Shown piece after piece: positions 47,601-54,411 of a DNA stretch of 64,000 nt. The notes under the pieces are model-generated. The model had not been told where the DNA came from, did not search any database, and saw only the letters and a list, made by a program, of their open reading frames with translations. Position 1 is the first letter of the stretch; every line of letters begins with the position of its first letter. The position numbers and the translations under genes were made by a program. The stretch comes from an uncultured bacterium (lineage in GTDB: Bacteria > Verrucomicrobiota > Lentisphaeria > Victivallales > UBA1829): contig CADCMR010000001.1 of assembly GCA_902802585.1 (NCBI GenBank), positions 67,223 to 131,222 of the forward strand, written 5' to 3'.

Positions 47601-47740
47601 TGGCAGAACCGGAATCCGCGCCGGAACCCGTGCGTCCGAACCCCGGCGTTCCGGTCCAGCGGGGCGACGAGAAAGTCGGTCCGAACGATCCGTGTCCCTG
47701 CGGATCCGGCAAAAAGTATAAGAAATGCTGCGGCAAGTGA
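44606..47740 (+). CDS. secA: Preprotein translocase ATPase SecA
   Basis: 1044 residues, longer than the ~900 of E. coli. Walker A ATGEGKT at 116-122, DEAR in the second box at 231-234, the preprotein cross-linking domain, NBD2 with NMAGRGTDIKL, and the helical wing/scaffold. The extra length sits mainly in an insertion around residues 255-420. The tail carries the SecB/zinc-binding motif with C1030, C1032, C1041 and C1042 (CPCGSGKKYKKCCGK), joined by an Ala/Pro/Glu-rich linker. Drives export through SecYEG. Confidence 0.97.
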   Translation: MFATIVKKIFGSKSDRDVKRLRPLVAKINALEESYQSLTEEQLRAKTQEFKDRYAKGESLDSMMCEAFAVVKNACRRMVGRTYEVCGHDLVWDMVPFDVQIIGGIVLHQGKIAEMATGEGKTLVATMPLYLNALTGHNCQLVTVNDYLARRDSQWVGRVFEFLGLTVGCIQNSMSSMERKAQYACDITYGTNSEFGFDYLRDMGMATSKEQLVQRDYYYVIVDEVDSILIDEARTPLIISGPVSVSTHQFDKLQPFVAALYHKQEILCDRLLREAKAVIDRSDEGTASEEELEDAILKLLQVKFGMPRHKMLASILEDADILKRLERCESLVRTEQNRGLLQAVQEDLRSEEDKGGVKGRLGQLLKVRITGKNQTGTPGPDSLYFCMDEKQHAADLTERGRTTLSPNDPDAFVLPDLLNTLHDIDNDPKTDYQTKLMRHRAFQEAFAEKSERLQNISQLLRAYCLFEKDVDYVVMEGKVLIVDEHTGRILPGRRFSDGLHQALEAKENVKIENETQTLATITIQNYFRMYKKLAGMTGTAETEANEFHQIYKLDVVVIPTNRPCIRKDVNDTVFKTKREKFRAIVAETEAAHKRGQPVLLGTISVEDSELVSRMLLMKNIPHNVLNAKNHARESEIVALAGRRGAVTVATNMAGRGTDIKLEPGVEELGGLLVLGSSRHDSRRIDRQLRGRCGRQGDPGMSHFYVSLEDNLMRLFGSDRIVTIMEKFGMEEGEELQHPLLSRSIETAQRRVEQHHFSIRKRTLEYDDVMNKQREVIYGFRHDTLFNEDSRQAIFDIIEIEVGRHVEEAFAAATGDLKIPYNRDLLLAWLNFSFLFGFSEEDIQVDLSAENASELMVERILKKVHDMYDLKVSLEDPVGLKMLERQIVLDSIDSRWQEHLRSMDELRGSIGLRAYAQKDPLVEYKREAFRLFEQLMNDIDQQIIFRIFRVATNMAAFERFVPAARQYRLSHQTVDQLGSTTASGEAPEEPAPAQSDAAPVAEPESAPEPVRPNPGVPVQRGDEKVGPNDPCPCGSGKKYKKCCGK

Positions 47741-47759
47741 CCGCATCGGGCGGTGCATC

Positions 47760-49040
47760 ATGATTGGACGCAAAACAGCCTGTTTGCTCCTGATCGGGTG
47801 CGCCGCCGTTTTTTGCGCCCGGATTCCCGCCGCGGAGGACGAACTTCGCGAAAAGGCGCTGCTCGGCGACCCGAAATCCGAGTTCGAGCTCGGCAACGAG
47901 TATTTCTACGGTACGGAGACGCGCAAGGCGAACCCCGTGCTCGCGGCGCACTGGTTCCGCAAGGCCGCCGACGAGATCCCGGAGGCGATGTACAACTACG
48001 GATTCTGCCTGGAAAACGGACACGGCGTGGACCGCGATCCCGTCGCCGCCGCCGAATGCTACCGCAAGGCCGCCGAAAAGAAGCTCGAGCCCGCCGAATA
48101 CAGGTATGCGATGGTCCTGCTGAACGGCGTGGAATTCCGCACCATCGAGGAGAGCAGCAAGTTCAAGGAGTCCGATGTCCCCGCCCGCGACCCGGAAAAG
48201 GGGCGCAAGATGATCCAGTCGCTCGCCGACCGCGGCTATGTGCCCGCCCAGGTCGAGCTTGCCGCCATCCTGATTGCCCGCCCCGCCGACGTGTCCGCGA
48301 AGGACGCGGAGAAGGCATTCGAGCTGGTCTCCAGGGTCGTGAAGGATCCGGACGCGCCCGCGCGCGCCTGGCGCGTGCTCGCCGACTGCTATTTCTCCGG
48401 GCTTGGCACCGTGCCCGACGGCAAAAAGATGATCGAGGCGCTGGAAAAGGCGGTCTCGAAGGGCAACTTGGAGGCGCTGTCCCGCATGGGCTATTGCTAC
48501 GAGTTCGGCATCAACGTGAAGGCGGACCCGAAAAAGGCGGTCTCCTGCTACGAACGTGCCGCGAAGGCCGGGTTGCCGTCCGCCATGCTCAAATACGGCG
48601 ACATGATCGCCGCTGGCGAGGTCGAGGGGAAGGGCTCGGACGACGCGCTCGCCTGGATCAGAAAATCCGCCGCCGACGACTGCCCCGAAGCGCTGTATCG
48701 CCTCGGCATGTGGAATCTCCACGGCATCGGGACGGAAAAGAAACCGGAACTCGCCGTCGAGCTTTTCTCCCGCGGCGCCCAGCTCGAACACCCCTCCTGC
48801 CAGTATGAACTCGGCATGCTCTTCCTGAAAAAGGACGGTCCCATCGCGAAGGACGATAAGGCGGCGTTCTTCTGGTTCAACCGCGCCGCGTCCAACGGCA
48901 ACGCACCCGCCCAGCGACAGCTCGCCGTGTGCTACGAGAACGGGACCGGCTGCGACGTCGACCTGGAAAAGGCGCTGGCGCTGTACCGCGAGGCGGCGCG
49001 GAACGGCGACGTGGAGGCGCGACGGCGTTTGAACAACTAA
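47760..49040 (+). CDS. Exported Sel1-repeat protein
   Basis: 426 residues. Signal peptide about 1-24. The rest is an array of ~36-residue Sel1-like helical repeats, each with the A-x-x-L-G...A-x-x-W/Y-x-x-x-A pattern, for example SEFELGNEYFYG, AMYNYGFCLENGHGV and AQRQLAVCYENGTG. Such solenoids are protein-interaction scaffolds in the envelope. It follows secA by 20 bases and may be cotranscribed. Confidence 0.88.
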   Translation: MIGRKTACLLLIGCAAVFCARIPAAEDELREKALLGDPKSEFELGNEYFYGTETRKANPVLAAHWFRKAADEIPEAMYNYGFCLENGHGVDRDPVAAAECYRKAAEKKLEPAEYRYAMVLLNGVEFRTIEESSKFKESDVPARDPEKGRKMIQSLADRGYVPAQVELAAILIARPADVSAKDAEKAFELVSRVVKDPDAPARAWRVLADCYFSGLGTVPDGKKMIEALEKAVSKGNLEALSRMGYCYEFGINVKADPKKAVSCYERAAKAGLPSAMLKYGDMIAAGEVEGKGSDDALAWIRKSAADDCPEALYRLGMWNLHGIGTEKKPELAVELFSRGAQLEHPSCQYELGMLFLKKDGPIAKDDKAAFFWFNRAASNGNAPAQRQLAVCYENGTGCDVDLEKALALYREAARNGDVEARRRLNN

Positions 49041-49063
49041 CCGTTTGGAGTATATCATTCCCC

Positions 49064-49549
49064 ATGCCCTCCGATCCTCTGTTCCATATCGTCCTGCACG
49101 CCCCCGAAATCCCCCAGAACACGGGGAACATCGGGCGCATCGCCTGCTGCACGGAATGCCGCCTGCACCTGGTGAAACCCATCTCGTTTTCGTTTGACGA
49201 CGCGCACCTGAAGCGCGCCGGGATGGACTACTGGCGGCATGTGGACTGCGTCATCCACGAGGATTTCGACTCCGTGCTGAAAGCCGCCGCCGGAGCGTCA
49301 ATGTATTTCTTTTCGACCAAGGCGAAACAGTGCTACTGGGACTGCCCGTTCGAGCGTGGTTCCTTCCTTGTTTTCGGCAGCGAGAGCAAGGGGCTGCCGC
49401 AATACCTGCACGACGCCTACGCGCCGCAATTCTACACCATCCCGATGCCGGGAAACTTCAACCGGAGCCTGAACCTTGCCAACTCGACTGCGATCGCCGT
49501 GTACGAGGGACTGCGACGGATCCTGCCGGGAACGGGGAGGCTGCCATGA
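49064..49549 (+). CDS. trmL: tRNA (cytidine/uridine-34 2'-O)-methyltransferase TrmL
   Basis: 161 residues from ATG 49064. SPOUT-type knot enzyme: FHIVLHAPEIPQNTGNIGR near the start, LVFGSESKGLP in the middle and NLANSTAIAVYEGLRR at the SAM-binding knot. It methylates the wobble ribose of tRNA-Leu. The GGAG upstream is far (13 bases). The stop overlaps the next gene (ATGA). Confidence 0.93.
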   Translation: MPSDPLFHIVLHAPEIPQNTGNIGRIACCTECRLHLVKPISFSFDDAHLKRAGMDYWRHVDCVIHEDFDSVLKAAAGASMYFFSTKAKQCYWDCPFERGSFLVFGSESKGLPQYLHDAYAPQFYTIPMPGNFNRSLNLANSTAIAVYEGLRRILPGTGRLP

Positions 49550-50640
49550 ACGAATCCTCATCCCCGGAGATCATGAAAGAAAACGCTGCTGAAACCGCCG
49601 CCGCGGAAACAGCCATGCCCGGCGCGGACGAGCAGAAGCCGCCGGAACCCGCCTGGAAAAAGACGCTGAAATTCGTGCTCCGTTTCGGCGTCTCGGCGGG
49701 CATCCTGACCTACCTGATCTGCACGCGCGACATCAAGTGGCAGGACTTCAAGCTCGTGAAGCCGTGGTGCATCGTCGTTGCGTTCTTTGCCGTCTACACC
49801 CAGCTTTCCCTGACCGCCGTCCGCTGGTTCACGCTCCTGCGTGCCGCGGGCGTGAACTGCTCCTTCCGCGAGGCGTTCAGTCTCCAGATGCAGGGGATGT
49901 TCTTCTCGCAGTTCCTGCCGGGCGGCTCGGTCGGCGGCGACGTGGTGAAGGCGGGCATCCTCGCCACACGGACGCCACCCGGCGGCAAGTTCAATGTGGT
50001 GTTCTCGATTTTCGTGGACCGTCTGTGCGGCCTCGGCGCGTTGCTGGTCGCCCTGCTCGGGACGTGCCTGGTCTGCCGTGACACGATCGCGCAGTTCCCG
50101 GACGGGCAGCGGCACGGTCTGATGGTGATGTGCGCGGTGTGCGGCGCACTGCTGTGCGTCGTGGTCTTCGTCTTCTTCAGCGACCTGCTTTACAAGGTGA
50201 AGTTCTTCAAATTCTTCCTCGACATCGCCGACCGCATCACGAAAGACACGTTCAAACGCGCCGCGGAAGCCGTGGCGCTGTACCGCCGCTGCTGGAAACT
50301 TCTGCTCGGCTGGATCGCCGCCACCACGCTCGTCTTCTTCCCCGTGCTCAGCCTGCCCGTGTGGGTGATGGCGAACGGGTTCGAGGGCGCGCCGCACCGC
50401 GATTTCCTGCCGTGCCTCATGATCTCGAACGTGAGCCAGACGATCGCGGCGATCCCCGGCTCCTTCGGCGGAACCGGTACGCGCGACATCGCCTGCGCCG
50501 AGATGATGACCGCGATGGGATTCACCGACACGGAGAGCGGCGTGATCCCGATCCTGGTGACGATGGTGACGCTGCTCGTGGCGCTGTCCTGCTCGGTCTT
50601 CTTCATCTTCGACCGTGGAAAACGCGCCCCGAAGGTGTGA
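49546..50640 (+). CDS. UPF0104/YbhN-type integral membrane protein (flippase-like domain)
   Basis: 364 residues from ATG 49546 (GGGAGG six bases before). An acidic cytoplasmic N-terminus of about 45 residues is followed by 7-8 spans. It has SLQMQGMFFSQFLPGGSVGGDVVKA and SIFVDRLCGL (split: SLQMQGMFFSQFLPGG, then SVGGDVVKA), the family's signature, plus a second IPGSFGGTGTRD motif. Relatives include the membrane half of lysylphosphatidylglycerol synthase. There is no catalytic MprF half, so a lipid transport or flipping role is the best guess. Confidence 0.85.
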   Translation: MNESSSPEIMKENAAETAAAETAMPGADEQKPPEPAWKKTLKFVLRFGVSAGILTYLICTRDIKWQDFKLVKPWCIVVAFFAVYTQLSLTAVRWFTLLRAAGVNCSFREAFSLQMQGMFFSQFLPGGSVGGDVVKAGILATRTPPGGKFNVVFSIFVDRLCGLGALLVALLGTCLVCRDTIAQFPDGQRHGLMVMCAVCGALLCVVVFVFFSDLLYKVKFFKFFLDIADRITKDTFKRAAEAVALYRRCWKLLLGWIAATTLVFFPVLSLPVWVMANGFEGAPHRDFLPCLMISNVSQTIAAIPGSFGGTGTRDIACAEMMTAMGFTDTESGVIPILVTMVTLLVALSCSVFFIFDRGKRAPKV

Positions 50641-50657
50641 TTTTGACCGGAATCTAC

Positions 50658-50685
50658 TTGCTTTTCGCAGGAAACGTGTTACATT
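50658..50685 (+). promoter_or_regulatory. Promoter of the PP2C gene
   Basis: -35 TTGCTT at 50658-50663, 16-base spacer, -10 TACATT at 50680-50685; 46 bases before the ATG. Confidence 0.5.
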
Positions 50686-50731
50686 AGAAACGACAGCTTT
50701 TCAATAACCACTCCTCAACCGTAAAACCGAC

Positions 50732-51556
50732 ATGTCATCACGCAAACAGGACGGAACCATGCTGGATTCGCCATCCAGGACGCAGGTCATTGAACTTTTC
50801 CCGGCCTCGGCGTCGAGCGTCGCCGGCGACTCCCATCCGGGGTTCCAGCGCGATCACAACGAGGACAGCTTCGGCACGTTCGCCGACCCCGGAAACGGCA
50901 GCGCGCTGCTCTTCGTGGCGGACGGCGTGGGCGGGAACAGCGGCGGCGACCTCGCCAGCCAGTTCACGGCGAAAAGCCTGCTGGCGCAGTGGAAACGCTT
51001 CACCGCGAAGCTGATGCCCCGCGCGGACGCGACCGCCGGGTTCTTCCGGAACGCGCTGGAGGACATCAACCGGACCGTGTACGGCATCAACGCCGACCAG
51101 GGCACGCTCTCCGCGCCCATGGGCACGACCGTCGCCGCCGCCGCGCTGCTCCAGGACCAGATCGTGGTCGCACACGCTGGTGACAGCCGTGTGTACCGGT
51201 TCCGCGACGGCGGGATCGAATGCCTCACCGCGGACCATTCGCTGGTGCAGAAATGGGTGCGCGAGGGCGCGATCTCTGAGGCGGACGCGAAGACACACCC
51301 GATGGCGCACGTGATCTACAAGTCGATCGGACAGCAGCGCCGCCTGGACCCGGAAATCCGCATCCTCGACCGCAGGCACGGCGACAAGTTCATCGTGTGT
51401 TCCGACGGTCTGATGTGCCACGCGTCCGACCCGGAGATCCGTGACGTGATGAACCGGGTCCATTCCGCACGGGAAGCCGTGCGCGAGCTGATCGCCATTG
51501 CTCTGAAGCGCGGCGGCTACGACAACGTCACCGTGGCGTGCTACTATCAGGCGTGA
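50732..51556 (+). CDS. PP2C-family serine/threonine protein phosphatase
   Basis: 274 residues (ATG 50759 is a possible shorter start). Metal-binding motifs of bacterial PP2C are all present: DHNEDSFG near 41-48, VADGVGG near 63-69, the GTT segment, AHAGDSRVYR, the CSDGL aspartate and the final DNVT. Soluble, no membrane span. No kinase gene is next to it, so its substrate kinase is elsewhere. Confidence 0.93.
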   Translation: MSSRKQDGTMLDSPSRTQVIELFPASASSVAGDSHPGFQRDHNEDSFGTFADPGNGSALLFVADGVGGNSGGDLASQFTAKSLLAQWKRFTAKLMPRADATAGFFRNALEDINRTVYGINADQGTLSAPMGTTVAAAALLQDQIVVAHAGDSRVYRFRDGGIECLTADHSLVQKWVREGAISEADAKTHPMAHVIYKSIGQQRRLDPEIRILDRRHGDKFIVCSDGLMCHASDPEIRDVMNRVHSAREAVRELIAIALKRGGYDNVTVACYYQA

Positions 51557-51559
51557 CAG

Positions 51560-51576
51560 CCGGAATCGGATTCCGG
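51560..51576. terminator. Short palindrome after the PP2C gene
   Basis: Seven-base arms CCGGAAT/ATTCCGG with a three-base loop, four bases after the PP2C stop, between two convergent genes. The T-run is weak. Confidence 0.4.
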
Positions 51577-51639
51577 ATTTCGCATAGTATGCCATTGAGA
51601 ACCCCTTCGGATGAAAGAAGAAATGGGCGGCTGTCGGTG

Positions 51640-52761
51640 TCATCCGCCCTGTCCATGACACCATGCGAGAAACAGGAGAAAACCCTGAATGAGGGAATTG
51701 ACCGCGAAAAGGCATGCTGCAAGCCCGATGCGCCGGTTCATGCGGGATTTGACCCCCAGCGCGATCGCATAGATCAGGACAAACAGGAACAAAATGGGGG
51801 GCGCGAGGAAATAAACGGCGAGTGCGATGTCGAAAGCGCGTTCAACGATGCCGCCCAAAGACTTGACCTTGTCGAACGGGATACAATCGGACAGGGGAAA
51901 CAGGATCGTGTGCAGCAAGGTGAGGAGCCATAACGGCAGCAGACGTCCGCGCATTTCCCTGTACTTGCAATAGAACGCAAAAAAGATGACCGTGAAAAAA
52001 AAGTCGAGGAAAGTCGCCCAGACAAAGATCGGTTCGAGCTCGAAAATATAATGGGCGGCGTAAAACCTCTCGTAGTGGCCGCTCATGTTGGATGTCATCT
52101 CCTCGTAAACGTTGTTTTCAGCCTTCCTTTGCTTCCTCCAGTCCACAATCTCCTGTTCGGAGGGGGACGGAGCATCCGCGAGGGTGCGGATGACCGCTTC
52201 CACCTCGTCGGATCCGTCGGCGGGATGATAAAACTCGTCCGGCGTGAACGTCCGCCCGACGCTGCCGATGCCGTTTGTGATCTCCACGTCGCCTGTCCGA
52301 CCCTGATAAATTCCCTGGAATTCGGTCTTTCCCGGCGCGGGCAGCATCGTGCGGATGACCAGGATCGGCGGTATGCTGTTCTCCTCGCTCACCCAACCGT
52401 CATGCGGATGGGTGACGGCGATGTCCACGCCGAACGTCTCATCCTTCAGCTCCGGCGAAAGACGTTTCCGTTCAGCGAGATCGCGCAGGATCACCGCGGC
52501 CTGTTCCGGTTTTTTGATGCCGATATGCATCCCGATGATGCAGTCATTGAAAAAAGACGGCGGTATGGTAATGGAAAAACCGTGGTCTTTCGCCAGCTGT
52601 TCGCGGAAATCAGACGCGGGAAGAAGAACCTTTTCGTACCAGTTGTCCCAAGGTGTCTTTTCCGCATTCCGGTTGTCGCCATGGGAAAAGACGAATGCGA
52701 GAAATCCGAAGATCACCAGCACGGAACAGCTTATCAGCAGGCTCGAGAACCGATCTTTCAT
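51640..52761 (-). CDS. Membrane protein of unknown function
   Basis: 373 residues. One N-terminal span (about 8-26), an extracytoplasmic domain of about 210 residues rich in charged residues, then four spans between about 240 and 365. I do not recognise the family. Codon use is less GC-biased than in the flanking genes. It has its own promoter at 52824-52851, and no partner gene shares the unit. Confidence 0.75.
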   Translation of the reverse strand: MKDRFSSLLISCSVLVIFGFLAFVFSHGDNRNAEKTPWDNWYEKVLLPASDFREQLAKDHGFSITIPPSFFNDCIIGMHIGIKKPEQAAVILRDLAERKRLSPELKDETFGVDIAVTHPHDGWVSEENSIPPILVIRTMLPAPGKTEFQGIYQGRTGDVEITNGIGSVGRTFTPDEFYHPADGSDEVEAVIRTLADAPSPSEQEIVDWRKQRKAENNVYEEMTSNMSGHYERFYAAHYIFELEPIFVWATFLDFFFTVIFFAFYCKYREMRGRLLPLWLLTLLHTILFPLSDCIPFDKVKSLGGIVERAFDIALAVYFLAPPILFLFVLIYAIALGVKSRMNRRIGLAACLFAVNSLIQGFLLFLAWCHGQGG

Positions 52762-52823
52762 GTTATTTCTCCGTTGTGGTATCGGGGGGGGGAGAGGTCA
52801 GGCGGATGCCGTTTCTTCGCTAT

Positions 52824-52851
52824 ACCATATCACTGATTCGTAAAAATGCAA
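52824..52851 (-). promoter_or_regulatory. Promoter of the unknown membrane protein
   Basis: Minus strand: -35 TTGCAT (52851-52846), 16-base spacer, -10 TATGGT (52829-52824). Confidence 0.55.
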
Positions 52852-53010
52852 GCGAAAAAAATGTCTCTGCAAAAAAAACTTATAAATTTCTGGTTCCTCG
52901 CCTTAAAATGGCTGAAAAAAGCCCGCGGGAAGATGTTTTCTCACGGGCGCGGCGAGATAGGACGAATAGGGCGGATGGGAAAAACGCGCATGGAGACAGG
53001 GATGATAAAA

Positions 53011-53052
53011 GCCATTGAAAACTTGCCTATCAAACAAGGCAACTATTCAATG
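53011..53052. repeat. Palindromic repeat, copy 1
   Basis: Imperfect palindrome: outer CATTGAA/TTCAATG, inner TTGCCT/AAGGCAA around ATCAAAC. A second copy lies 97 bases on. The 52852-53010 stretch before it has an open frame but no credible gene. Confidence 0.75.
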
Positions 53053-53106
53053 AAACACGCCGAATCCGGTTCCGCGAGGCGAACCTGAACCCGGAAAAAT
53101 GAAATA

Positions 53107-53152
53107 CGCCATTGAAAACTTACCTATGAAACAAGGCAACTTTTCAATGGCG
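53107..53152. repeat. Palindromic repeat, copy 2
   Basis: Arms CGCCATTGAAAA (53107-53118) and TTTTCAATGGCG (53141-53152) pair over 12 bases. The middle is nearly identical to copy 1. It ends 30 bases from the stop of the minus-strand peptidase gene, so it may also act as its 3' hairpin. Confidence 0.78.
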
Positions 53153-53182
53153 TGCGCTTGGCAAACTGTTTCGCCGCGTCAA

Positions 53183-54313
53183 CTACGGCACTTCGATGTC
53201 CTTCGGCATGGTGCAGAAGTTTTCGATGCCGGTCTCGGTGATGAGCACGAGGTCCTCAATGCGGACGCCGCCGATGTCGTGGTAGTACAGGCCGGGTTCG
53301 ACGGTGATCACGTTGCCGGGCTGGAGCAGCTCGAAATTGCGCGCGGAGAAGCGGGGCTGTTCGTGGATTTCGAGTCCGACGCTGTGTCCGAGTCCGTGGA
53401 AGTAGCCGCAGGGATAGCCCTCGTCGTCGACGCCGGTCTTGAATCCGGCTTCGGCGAGCGACTTGATGCAGAAATCCTGCATGAGGCTGCACGGGACGCC
53501 GGGCTTCAGCTGTGCTTCGACCGCCTCGTTCACATAGCGGACCGCCTTGTACATCTCGAAGAGGCGCTTGCTCGCCTTGCCCTTCACGAACGTGCGGGTC
53601 ATGTCGCCCCAGTAGCCGTTGACGTCGCTGCGCGGGAAGATGTCGGAGACGACGGGCGCGCCCGCCTTGATGGGACCGCTGCCGATGCAGTGGGGCAGGG
53701 CGGAATCGGGGCCGCAGGAGATGATGGTGCCGACGGCGGAATAGGATTTGCGCTTGAACTCCGCCTCGACCTCGGCGCGGATGAATTCGCAGGTGAGGAC
53801 CTTTCCGTGCCATTCGAGGAAGCCCTGGGAATTGACCGTGGACTCGGCGATAAAGTCGCGCACCTGGAGCTGGGCCTCCTGCGTGGCGGCCTCGGCGGCG
53901 CGGAGCTTTTCGATCTCGTCCGGACGCTTCACGGCGCGTTCGGGGAAGAAGGGACCGTCCGCCATGACGACCTCGACGCCGGCGGCGCGGAGCTTTTCGG
54001 CGAAGATGAGCGGGAAGCGTTCGGGTACCTGCCAGCGGGTCACGCCGTAGACCTTGCTGATGGCGGCAACGAGGCAGCGCTTGCAGTCCTGCGGGGCCTG
54101 TTTCAGGACGTCGGCGAAGTCGACCACCTCGATGCCGGGGCGGACTTCGCGGCGGGCGCGCGCGATCTCCAACACGGAGACGAAGACATAGCGTTTCGCG
54201 CCGATCTCGGCGTAGATGAACTCGTCGGGGGCGAAGAACCCGGACCCGTAGACGAGGTCGGCGGATTCGGCGGTGGTGGCGGCGATCAGGCGCGCCTGAA
54301 GATTTTTTTCCAT
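53183..54313 (-). CDS. M24-family aminopeptidase (Xaa-Pro type)
   Basis: 376 residues. A creatinase-like N-domain (about 1-130) precedes the pita-bread domain. The five metal ligands are in place: D224, D237 (WGDMTRTF), H310 ([12 protein letters not shown]), E339 (ITVEPGLYY) and E353 (RIEDLVLIT). No signal peptide, so it is cytoplasmic. It probably removes N-terminal residues before proline during peptide turnover; the exact substrate is not set by the sequence. Confidence 0.9.
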   Translation of the reverse strand: MEKNLQARLIAATTAESADLVYGSGFFAPDEFIYAEIGAKRYVFVSVLEIARARREVRPGIEVVDFADVLKQAPQDCKRCLVAAISKVYGVTRWQVPERFPLIFAEKLRAAGVEVVMADGPFFPERAVKRPDEIEKLRAAEAATQEAQLQVRDFIAESTVNSQGFLEWHGKVLTCEFIRAEVEAEFKRKSYSAVGTIISCGPDSALPHCIGSGPIKAGAPVVSDIFPRSDVNGYWGDMTRTFVKGKASKRLFEMYKAVRYVNEAVEAQLKPGVPCSLMQDFCIKSLAEAGFKTGVDDEGYPCGYFHGLGHSVGLEIHEQPRFSARNFELLQPGNVITVEPGLYYHDIGGVRIEDLVLITETGIENFCTMPKDIEVP

Positions 54314-54332
54314 GGAAAAAGGACCTCCTCGC

Positions 54333-54361
54333 TTGAAAAAGGATGGAAATGAAGTTAAATT
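54333..54361 (+). promoter_or_regulatory. Probable promoter of plsY-gpsA
   Basis: -35 TTGAAA at 54333-54338, 17-base spacer, -10 TAAATT at 54356-54361. It places transcription start near 54368, after the upstream ATG at 54364. Confidence 0.45.
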
Positions 54362-54375
54362 GAATGATACACTTT

Positions 54376-54403
54376 AATATACCACATACCGCGAAAAAAG
54401 CAA
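54376..54403 (-). promoter_or_regulatory. Promoter of the M24 peptidase gene
   Basis: Minus strand: -35 TTGCTT (54403-54398), 16-base spacer, -10 TATATT (54381-54376). It overlaps the plsY-gpsA leader, so the two divergent units may interfere. Confidence 0.55.
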
Positions 54404-54411
54404 AGATTCTT

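Noticed and set aside
43847..47896. Open frame of about 1350 codons on the minus strand opposite pyrE and secA
   Set aside because: Same codon-bias effect; composition is His/Val/Asp-rich antisense-like sequence with no recognisable domain.
52846..53088. 80-codon frame with a 'KAIENLPIKQGN' peptide
   Set aside because: The repeated peptide comes from the palindromic repeat being read through; no ribosome site or independent support.
54364..54411. Upstream ATG giving PlsY-GpsA 16 extra residues
   Set aside because: It lies at the predicted transcription start, and the added residues (MIHFNIPHTAKKAKIL) do not belong to the PlsY fold.
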